A stretch of 64,000 nucleotides of DNA from Isochrysis galbana (taxonomy: Eukaryota > Haptophyta > Isochrysidales > Isochrysidaceae), in assembly GCA_018136815.1 (NCBI GenBank), contig CM030934.1, positions 2,867,070-2,931,069 on the forward strand. Reading direction: 5' to 3'. Positions within the stretch are counted from its first letter, which is position 1. Each line of letters starts with the position of its first letter. The position numbers were made by a program, and so were the translations under genes. Shown one piece after another: positions 55,132-64,000 of the stretch. The notes under the pieces were generated by a model. That model had not been told where the DNA came from. It saw nothing but the letters and a program-made list of their open reading frames with translations, and ran no database searches.

Positions 55132-58100
55132 ATGCAGAAGGCAATCCGCGAGTACGACGGCAAGCAGCTGATGGCGCGCCACCTCCCAGATGGGATGGGC
55201 ACCTCACTCCTCGCGGCGCAGGTGTGGCCAAAAATGCCCTTTGCCTCCTCTCTGCTTCCCTCCTCTTTGCTTCCCTCTACTTCACTCCCTCTCCCTCTCT
55301 CTGCAAACCTCCCTCTCCCTCCCTCCCTTTGCTTCCCTCCCTCTCCCTCCCTCCCTTTGCTTCTCTCCCTCTCCCTCCATGCCTCCCTCCCTCCCTCCCT
55401 CTCCCTCCCTCTCCCTCCCTCTCCCTCCCTCTCCCTCCCTCTCCCTCCCTCTCCCTCCCTCCCTCCCTCCCTCTCCCTCCCTCCCTCCCTCTCCCTCCCT
55501 CTCTCCCTCCCTCTCCCTCCCTCCCTCCCTCCCCCTCTCCCTCCCCCTCTCCCTCCCCCTCTCCCTCCCCTCCCTCCCCTCCCTCCCCTCCCTCCCCTCC
55601 CTCCCCTCCCTCCCCTCCCTCCCCTCCCTCCCCTCCCTCCCTCCCCTCCCTCCCTTCCCTCCCTCCCCTCCACCCCATCCCCCCCCCCCCCCTCTCGCTC
55701 CGCCTTCCTCCTGCTCTCTTACGACATCTCCCGACACCCCATCCATCATGCTCCCGGCGACTGCAGGTCAAGTCGCTTAACGCGCTCGACACACTGCCGG
55801 CGCATGAGCCCTGGCTGCTTTCGCACAAACTCGTCGTGAAGCCCGACATGCTCATCAAGAGGCGTGGTAAGAATGGCCTAGTGCGGCTCGGCCTGGACTG
55901 GGAGGGCGCCAAACAGGTGCTGCATGAGTGGATGGGCAAAGAGATCGAACTCGAAGGTGTTCGTGGAAAGCTGGACACTTTCATCGTCGAACCGATGAGC
56001 AGCTTCTCCGCCGAGTGAGTTTGCCTGGCCAGTCGTGGGCTATGAGGTCAGCGGAGACGAGGCCAGCCAAGCCGAGCGCGATTGGTGGGACATGGCACAC
56101 TGAAGGTGGCCCTTTCCATGGGTCAAGCGCCAAGCCGTCCACGTGCGAGTACCTCTTTCTTTCTCTCAGGTACTACATCTGCATCCACTCACTCCGTGAA
56201 CACGATGAGATGCTCTTCTATCACGAAGGCGGAGTGGACGTTGGCGATGTCGATTCCAAGGCGGTAAGATACGCCAGGGCCGGACTCCTTGCGTGCTCTC
56301 ATCACACGCCTCGCTTTTGCCTGGCCCTTCGGTTAGTACTCACTAGGGCCCCACTACACAGATGCGAGTGCAAATTCCTGTCGGCTCGATCGCTACCGAG
56401 GAGCTCATCACGTCATCTCTGCTGGGGGCCGTGGCGGATCCCCTTCGCCCGGCGTTGGCCAAGTTTTTTGCAGCACTCCACAAGTTCTATACTGATCTCG
56501 CCTTCACCTACTTGGAGATCAATCCAATTGTCGTCACTGAGGACGGCAAAGTCACCCCTCTCGACCTTGCAGCCAAGGTCAGCTCGTCCACAACCGATTG
56601 TGACATAATAGGCAGCGCCGCTTCCACCGCACGGCTCGTACCTCTGTCCTCGCTCGGCGAAGTCCCTTCTCGTGCGATGGGTCTGACACCCCTGCATCGC
56701 TGTCGGCGCTTACCTCGCAGGTGGACCTGACTGCTCAATTCGATGTGGGAAGGGCGTGGGGTAATCTCGAGATGCCCGCCCCTTTTGGGCGCGAAATGAC
56801 GCCCGAGGAGGCCCACATTGCGGCGCTCGACGAGAAGACGGGTGCCTCGCTCAAGTTGACTGTTCTGAACCCGCAGGTGACGTTCCAGCGACGAGCTCTC
56901 GCGTGATTTGCCTGATGCCCTCTCCTGTTCGGATTGTGCCATCATAGCAGATTGGGCGCTCTTCTTTCCGCCATTTGCGCCCACACTCCTGGCACAGGCA
57001 CGGCACTTTGGTTGAGTGTCTAAGCTGATCATTTCCAATCCTATGACACTTGCCCAGGGCCGTGTCTGGACCATGGTGGCTGGCGGCGGCGCGTCTGTGA
57101 TCTATGCCGACACCATTTGTGACATGGGCTTCTCGCACGAAATGGCGAACTACGGAGAATATTCGGGAGCTCCCACCGAGGTGTGGCAACAAGAGATTCC
57201 CCGCCTTCGTCCAGGTCCCACAGCCCTTGCAATCGATGCGCCACGCATTCTTGGGCTCCTCTCTCCAACCCTTCCCCACCGGCTTTCCTTCTCTAGGCAC
57301 ATACATTCGAGTACGCGCACACCATCCTCTCATTGATGACCCGCGCAATGTTGCCCGCGGAAGGGCCGCCGAAGCCCAAGTGCCTGATCATTGGTGGCGG
57401 TATCGCAAACTTCACCAATGTCGCAACTACTTTTGGCGGGATCATCCGCGCACTCAAGAAGCACCGTGAAGCGATCCTCGAGCACCGCATTGCGATCTTC
57501 GTACGACGTGGAGGGCCCAACTACCAAGTGAGTGCGAGGAAAGACACACTCGCAGGTGCTGCACAAATGCCGCCTCGGACACTCACGCGACTCGGCCTGC
57601 TGTCCGCCACATCTTCAGGAGGGCCTCAATGCTATGAAGGAGGCTGGGGCCGCACTTGGACTTCCGGTCTCTGTCTACGGACCCGAGACCCATATCACCG
57701 CCGTCGTACCAATGGCGCTCTCCTACATTGAGGCAAGCTTTAGCTACTCCGGATCTGCGCTTCAGGTGAGCAGCGGGCTATCGGCAACTGTTCGTCTCTG
57801 CTAAGGGACGTATGTTTTTGCTTGCGCTTTCTTGGTCCCTGAATTTCTTCGAGAGGCCAATCCCTGCGCTTTGTGGCGAGCGCACTCCTAGGTCGCCATT
57901 TACAGCTGCTTTCAAAAACTCGGCTGCCCTGACCTCAGGCTGATGGGATCTCTCGCGGACCGCCACCGGAACTCCTCGTCGACCAAGAGGTGCTGAGTTC
58001 TGGACTCCCGTCGCATACGCTCTTCCATAAAGGCACTCGTGCTCTTGTTTACGGTTTACAACAGAGGGCCGTGCAGAACATGCTCGATTTTGACTACTGT

Positions 58101-61100
58101 TGCAAGCGAGCTCAGCCATCGGTGGCTGGTGGGTATTTGCGCGGGCCACCTGTTCCTTGTTCGCACTGGATTCGTTACTCTCTCTTGTGCACATTGACGA
58201 AGTCCATGTGTACATGCCGCAGCCTCAGTCCGCACATCTTGCCGTGGTGCTCGACTCGTTCCTCCCTTTTGCACACTGATCACGTCCATATGTTCATGCC
58301 GCAGCCTCGTCTGCCATGCTGTCCGCACATCTTGCCACGGTGCTTGGCCGCCGTGCTCCGAATGCTGGTGGCACAGGCTTAGCTGCCTCAACTGCTCCAC
58401 GCCATTCGCAGGAATGATCTATCCCTTTGGCGGAGACTCCGTCCAAAAGTTCTACTGGGGCACTTCGGAGGTGCTTCTGCCTGTCTACCACGATATGGCC
58501 TCTGCTGTCGCCGCAAACCCTGAGGCAGATACGATGGTCAACTTCGCTTCCCAGCGATCCGTGTACGCTTCCGTTATGGAGGCGTTCAATTTCCCCGGCA
58601 TCCGTACCATCGCCATCATCGCTGAGGGCGTGCCTGAGAACAAGACGCGCCTTTTGCTCGCTGAGGCCCGCGCCCGTGGCGTCACCTTGATTGGGCCCGC
58701 GACTGTGGGCGGGCTGAAACCAGGCTGCTTTCGGATCGGCAACACGGGAGGCATGATCGACAATTGCGTCGATTGCAAGCTTCATCGTCCTGGCTCGATC
58801 GCGTACGTGTCAAGATCAGGAGGCATGTCAAACGAGCTCAACAACATTATTGCCCAGGTGAGAGTCAGACAATGGCATTTGATACCAGCGCCAACGGCTT
58901 GTACACGCCCTTTTGAGGCGTGTTCGTCACTGAGAGCGAGTGCTACACACCGGCGTGCGTTCACGCCTATGACTCCTTGGCCTCAGCTGGGGCGCTTGCT
59001 CATTCGATCATGCGTGCCCTCCTCTCACCTTAAGCCCTGTCCCGCGGCCTTTGGCAGCATACTAACGGCGTCTATGAGGGCGTTGCGATCGGTGGAGATC
59101 GTTATCCAGGCACGACCTTCTGGGACCACTTGATGCGCTACGAGGCCAATCCACACGTCAAGATGATGGTGCTGCTCGGTGAGGTCGGCGGAGTTGAGGA
59201 GTATCAGATCTGCGCGGCGATTCGGGATGGAAGGCTGTCGAAGCCCATCGTCGCTTGGTGCATTGGCACATGTGAGCCGCAAAACGCGCCGAGCGCCGAT
59301 CCCCTCTCCCGCGCTATTGAGATGTTCGGGCACCTAGGGCTATGCCCTCTACATTCGCATGGTACGGGCATGGGCGGGAAATCTCCCTTAGCCCGTCCTC
59401 ACCTTGTACGGGCCTGCTCACTTTGCCGCTCATGTCCAACTCGCTCATCGTGTATGCTCGAAGGTGCTCGCCACTTCAACTACTCGGTCTCCTTTGGTCA
59501 TGCGGGCTCCTCCGCCAATTCGAACGCGGAGACGTCGGAGGCTAAGAACAAAGCGCTCCGCGATGCGGGCGCCGTTGTGCCGGACTCTTTCAATGACCTC
59601 CCTGCCGCCATCGCCACGACGTATGCTAGGCTGCTCTCGCAGGGCGTTGTTATAGAAGGCCCCGAGGTGGAACGGCCAACTGTCCCCATGGACTACAAGT
59701 GAGTAGATCGCGCCTGCGACTACGCGTGGAGCGATCGCTGGCCCTCCCCATCTTGGCCAGAAGACCTCTACCGAGAGAGCGTTCGTCGGTCGATGCCTGC
59801 TTGATTGGCTAAGCCCCTTGGTATGCCCATTCGTTTGTGCCGGCGCGCTCCCCTTTCCACACCTCGCAAATAATCGCCGGGTACCGTCATGTGCCAGGTG
59901 GGCGATGGATCTTGGCCTCGTCCGCAAGCCGTCGTCATTCGTCTCGACGATTTGTGACGACCGCAAGGAAGAGCTCATCTATGCTGGGATGGAGATTGGC
60001 AAGGTTTTCGAGCAAAATATCGGACTTGGTGGAGTTGTCTCTCTACTTTGGTTTCGACGCAAAATGCCTGATTATGCCTGCAAATTCTTAGAGATGGTAA
60101 GTCTGGAACTTGCCCTCGTCGCGCGTGAGCGATGTGGCCGTTTGTGCAGCATCACGTAATTGAATTCGATTGCAGTTCAACTTTCAAGCGGATGCTCCAT
60201 CTATCCGGCATCCGCACCCCTCGAGGCCTAGCGTAAGCCCCCTCCCCGCCTCACCCACTCTTGATATACAGGTGCTGATCCTCACCGCCGATCATGGCCC
60301 CGCCGTTTCTGGCGCCCACAACACCATCGTCACTGCTCGTGCGGGCAAGGATCTCATCTCGAGTCTCTGCTCTGGCCTCCTCACCATCGGGCCACGATTC
60401 GGTGGCGCAATCGACGGCGCTGCCGCAATGTTCTCAGCCGCGGTGGACGAGGGGCTCACTCCACAGGAGTTCATCGACAAGATGAGGGACGAAAAGAGGC
60501 TGGTGAGTCGAGCGTGGAGCGGCCCTGTCGCCAAATGTATGGTGCCGATCATCTCCATATCCACACCTAGGTTATGGGCATTGGCCACCGTATCAAATCT
60601 CTAGAGAATCCTGACAAGCGCGTGGAAATACTCAAATCCTACGTCATGAAGCACTTCCCTCGGCATGACGTGCTCGACTTCGCCATGCAGGTGTGATGGG
60701 TGGCTATTGCTCATGTGGCAGGGTTGGACACTTCACGCCATGGGCTGGCTTGGGCGTGCATAGATGCAGCGTGGACGGTACAAGGAAGCGCAGCCTTCAT
60801 AGTACACATGGCTGAGCAATCACGCTACCTAGACTTCATCGCGCTCTTTGTTCCCCGCCCGCAGGTCGAAAAGTTGACGACTCGCAAGAAGTCCAATCTT
60901 ATCCTTAATGTGGATGGCACCATCGGCACGGCATTCGTCGATCTGTTGCGCTACTCAGGCGAGTCAGTTTCGGCCTCACTACAACTTCTCGCCTCAGTCC
61001 ATCTCATGAGTGCCTCCTCTCCATACTCTCATTCGGGAGCGCCCCCCCCCCCCCCCCACGGTCTACAGGCATCTTCACCGGAGAGGAGGCCGCGCAATAC

Positions 61101-61259
61101 CTCGATTCAGGCGTCCTCAATGGCCTCTTTGTCCTCGGTCGTTCGATCGGCTTCATCGGCCACTTTCTTGACCAAAAGAGACTGCAGCAAGGGTTGTATC
61201 GTCACCCTTGGGATGATATTTGCTACATGTTGCCCCCCGAAGCAATCGTCCATGAGTAG
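55132..61259 (+). CDS. ACLY: ATP-citrate lyase, single-chain (fused) form
   Basis: Seventeen exons: 55132-55221, 55767-56014, 56170-56263, 56362-56577, 56721-56876, 57058-57180, 57297-57527, 57619-57765, 57939-58128, 58412-58857, 59058-59271, 59464-59698, 59898-60096, 60272-60502, 60571-60690, 60865-60958, 61069-61259. The product is 1074 residues (human 1101). It makes cytosolic acetyl-CoA and oxaloacetate from citrate, CoA and ATP. The ATP-grasp half ([37 protein letters not shown]) is joined to the succinyl-CoA-synthetase-alpha-like part ([34 protein letters not shown]) and the citrate-synthase-like part. His731 (FGHAG) is the phosphorylated histidine; His871, His946 and Asp997 match human His900, His975 and Asp1026, all offset by -29. 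The linker after residue 420 is shorter than in animals. Exon 16 ends at a GC donor (G|GCGAGT). Intron 1 is a CCCTCT microsatellite. Confidence 0.96.
55245..55690 (+). repeat. CCCTCT microsatellite in intron 1 of ACLY
   Basis: The intron is almost wholly CCCTCCCTCT and CCCCTCCCT units on the coding strand. Pro-Ser-Leu frames in it are artefacts. Confidence 0.95.
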
Positions 61260-63061
61260 GATTCTCTCCTGGCTCTTGATGACCTCAGACATGGTGTGCG
61301 CAAGTAGTGGATGATTCTTGGGGCTGCGCACACTTGATGCGAGAGAATTAAGCCTCGTGAATCGACGATCCGATCTACACTCCCTGAAACGGGCCGCCAT
61401 TGTTGGCGACATTATCCGAAACGAAAGATGTACGGATGCGTTGAGTGAGAAGTGACAACGCAAGCAATTGGTCCACAAGGTGTCCCACATAGTATCATCC
61501 ACAATTTCTATGTCCGATGCAGAATAGGGTGGTGGTGGTGGTGAGATAACGCTGCTGCGCGGCGCCGACGTGCGCCTCCTGCTCCCAGTCCCCGTTGCAT
61601 GTAAAAAAAAACATCTGAAGATTCTGGGCTACACACCTACTATTGTCGGGATCTCCTTTCGCTAGGAGCAGCAGCATAGCAGGCAGGAGCAGCAACGTAG
61701 CAGGACCGTAGTAGCAGCAGCAGTATTGGATTGAGCTCACTACTCCCGATTATATCTCACTTTTTTATTCAACGTACATTCTCTCACGCCAGTGGACGTC
61801 GTCCCACAGGCCGGTGGCCTCGACAGTCGACCGACAGCGACGCATACGCTAACGAGCGAGAGCGAGCGGAGAGGGAGCACGGAGAGACCACACCCACAGA
61901 ATATCTTGGGTCCGAGAATATGTTGGACGAAATCCCTTCCGTCGGCACAGGAGAAGAGGGCGGAGAGAGAGAGAGGAGAGAGAGAGAGTCTCACAGAGCG
62001 ACTCAGAGCGTGAAGTCGAAGTCGTGTCTTTTTATCACCTTAAACGAGCCAACAATTATATAGTAACCGCAAAAAAAAATTCGAATCGCAAATTTCGAGA
62101 CCAAAATCTGCAAACCTGGGCTTGAGACCATCGGGAATCCGAATCTTTGTGGCTTGGGTGTCAGTAGCAACACGAGGAACTGTTCAATAGTGAGTGTGGG
62201 CACGTACCTTACACGAATAATATTCATGCCTACGGCCTTCAGCTTGCAGCTTGCAGCTTGCAGCTTGTCAACTGTCAGCTTCAGCTTCAGAAGGGCAAGA
62301 ATACAACATGGTTAGAGCCGCCACGGGGAAGTCGCTCGCTGCGTGACGATGACCGCATTGGAAATGACCTCAAGACTGCGTGAATAACGTCATGAAAATC
62401 ATAATAATTAGCTTTGGCGGCTGGGTGGGCGGCCGGCATGCGCAGACAGATTCGCCCCCCCCCCCCCCCCGAGCCCCAGTGTTTCGCGCAAGTTGCGCAT
62501 AATGGGCTATTTTGGGCCCAAATTTCGCGAAAGTTTTTCCCCCACAAAATTGGCCCAAGTTTCGAAACGAGTTTCACGAAACTCTGACTTGGCCCTACTT
62601 GGCTCCCTCCTCATTGCCCTCAGACCCAATGGGTCTGCCCAATTCGTCATCGCGCCGCCATTCAAAAACGGAGACAAAAATGGAAGGGCTTGCAAAATCG
62701 GCAAAATCGGCCTGTTTTTGGCCTTCTTCTTCACAGAAAGACGGTAGAGTGACGGTAAAAACGTATCTCCCATCTATCTAGCATCTAGGCTCCGGTGTCC
62801 GGTGCCGGTGCACGTCCCCGGTGTGTGAAAGTGTTGTACATAGTGTTGTAGAGAGCATCTGGTAGGAAGTCAGAAGTGCCCCCCCCCCCCCCCCCCCCCC
62901 CGCGGGCGGAGCCCCCCCTCCCCCCCTCTCCCTTCCCTCTCTCCCTTCCGCGGGAGAGAAGAATTCTTTAGTTTCGAGCCCCCCCTTTATCTCTCTTCTC
63001 CCTTCCCTCTCTCCCTCTGCGGGAGAGAAGAAGAGGGGAGGGGGCGGGGGGCGCGCGCGCG
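61260..63061. other. Intergenic, no gene supported
   Basis: 61260-61500 is probably the 3' flank of ACLY. Small tandem repeats occur at 61525-61545 (GGT), 61665-61735 (AGCAGCAG/TAGCAG) and 62240-62290 (CAGCTTG). C runs lie at 62455-62470 and 62880-62900. Positions 62490-62600 are rich in AAATTTCGCGAAA-like inverted repeats. 62940-63030 contains CTCTCCCTTCC blocks before the next start. Confidence 0.5.
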
Positions 63062-63871
63062 ATGGGGTGGCTCCGTCCTGAGCCTCAGCTCATCCAGGCG
63101 CCCAACTGGCGTGAGGACGGGGCTGCGCACGTGCGCACGGCGGAGGCGCGCGCCGAGCTGGCCGTTCCCGCGCTAGGCACCCTCGTCCCCGCTCTGCGCA
63201 TCACTGCCGACGCGATCTGCCCGCTCGAGAGCCTTCTCGATGCCGGCTTCGAGTTCTGCCCACGGCTAGCGAGGCACGGCTTCCCGCTGATGCTCAAGCG
63301 CGAGCCTCTGGGCGAGGCGAGTGGCGAGAGATTTGAGGCGGGGTTTGGGGGCTGGAGTGTCACGCCACAGGAGCTTGCGCTCAAGGCCCTCTTCTTCAGG
63401 CTCATGTCAGCGCCTGGAGAGGGTCTCTCACCGCTCTGGGAGCTCGGAGGCGCGGACGGAGCGCGTCTGCCCGTCGTGATCGCCGCACGCGCCGACGGCA
63501 AGCCGTTCGGGCCAGACGACTGGGCCGAACTACGCGACTTCTACGATCTGCGCGCGCCGACGGCTTGGCAGCTTCAGCGGATTGAGGCGGTGACTTCAGA
63601 GCAAGCGTGTCTGAATGAAGACGACTTTGAGGACGCCTTAAAGGAGTGGTGCGCGCCTCGCGCCTGGACACCTCCACCGCCCACATTAGTGCAGCGCTAT
63701 CCCATAGGATCACGTGTCGAAGCGAGGGATTTGTCCCGAGCTGCTCTGAACGGCGCCGTCGGAATAGTCTCGACCCATGACGAAGGGCGCGGCCGGGTTG
63801 GCGTCCTGTTTGAGGGAGAAGCTGCGCCTCTTGCGCTCAGGCCGAGGAACCTGTTATTGCTTGGTTCGTGA
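63062..63871 (+). CDS. Hypothetical protein with a C-terminal SH3-like barrel
   Basis: A single frame of 269 residues from an ATG at 63062, directly after a GCGCGC run. Residues 1-205 are unassigned but ordered-looking: LGTLVPALRITADAICPLES, FCPRLARHGFPLML, SVTPQELALKALFFRLMS and FGPDDWAELRDFYDLRAP. The last 60 residues (GSRVEARDLSRAALNGAVGI, GRVGVLFEGEAAPLALRPRN) have the pattern of small SH3/KOW-like repeats common in haptophyte proteins. No catalytic motif seen. Strong codon bias and absence of stops support it as real; function unknown. Confidence 0.7.
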   Translation: MGWLRPEPQLIQAPNWREDGAAHVRTAEARAELAVPALGTLVPALRITADAICPLESLLDAGFEFCPRLARHGFPLMLKREPLGEASGERFEAGFGGWSVTPQELALKALFFRLMSAPGEGLSPLWELGGADGARLPVVIAARADGKPFGPDDWAELRDFYDLRAPTAWQLQRIEAVTSEQACLNEDDFEDALKEWCAPRAWTPPPPTLVQRYPIGSRVEARDLSRAALNGAVGIVSTHDEGRGRVGVLFEGEAAPLALRPRNLLLLGS

Positions 63872-64000
63872 CACAAGGGCGCATATGTTAGTGGTCTAGC
63901 CTGCTGATCCTGTTTGCTAGATCATGAGCTTGGGGCCGATCCGTCGATGCCAGCTCTCGTTGCCGGTGCTCGTGCCATCGTCCATCTCGCCTACTCCTAC
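63872..64000. other. Right edge, nothing identified
   Basis: The last 129 bases contain no supported feature; a GATCATGAGC near 63922 could begin or belong to an exon that continues outside the window. Confidence 0.3.

Overview
This window is nuclear DNA from a flagellated, plastid-bearing, GC-rich microbial eukaryote. The evidence is GT-AG introns, a full-length axonemal dynein heavy chain, a DUF1517 protein of the kind found in plastids, and extensive CT/GA microsatellites and dispersed GC-rich repeats. A haptophyte alga (Chrysochromulina, Prymnesium or Emiliania type) is my best guess, inferred from gene content and base composition only. No bacterial operons, rRNA, tRNA or CRISPR arrays were seen.

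Layout. 1-165 (minus) is the 5' end of a gene that runs off the left edge. 166-3489 is repeat-rich. 3490-4628 (plus) is a DUF1517 gene. 4629-7835 holds tandem repeats and an element with long inverted arms. 7836-11924 (minus) is a BTB-ankyrin-FYVE protein resembling Rabankyrin-5. 11925-14968 is repeats. 14969-16015 (minus) is an unknown gene. 17125-18821 (plus) is a SPRY-like protein. 19864-21946 (minus) is the Hsp70-interacting protein Hip/ST13. 22164-26049 is a patchwork: the N-terminus of a transposase, a phage-type methyltransferase remnant, a GC-rich repeat and an AT-rich island. 26050-26580 (minus) and 26768-28086 (plus) are divergent genes for a membrane protein and a SAM methyltransferase. 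29316-43622 (minus) is a 4513-residue inner-arm dynein heavy chain with a 12.5 kb last exon. 44356-45267 is a doubtful small gene. 45590-46140 is a small hAT-like element with a perfect 8-bp target duplication. 47595-52015 (plus) is a 15-exon FadH-type 2,4-dienoyl-CoA reductase. 55132-61259 (plus) is a 17-exon fused ATP-citrate lyase. 63062-63871 (plus) is a hypothetical protein.

I built the gene models by hand from splice phase and family conservation. They close in frame at every junction. Two models are strongly supported because catalytic residues keep a constant offset from the reference enzymes: +7 relative to E. coli FadH and -29 relative to human ACLY.

Working together: the two adjacent metabolic genes both concern acetyl-CoA, one through unsaturated fatty-acid oxidation and the other through making cytosolic acetyl-CoA from citrate. 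Dynein and Hip serve flagellar motility and protein folding, and the BTB-ANK-FYVE protein probably acts on endosomes. I saw no clearly novel multi-gene system. The most unusual signals are TCTAGA-rich clusters just upstream of several genes, CT-rich tracts at the first intron or 5' end of most genes, and the mobile-element patchwork at 22-25 kb.
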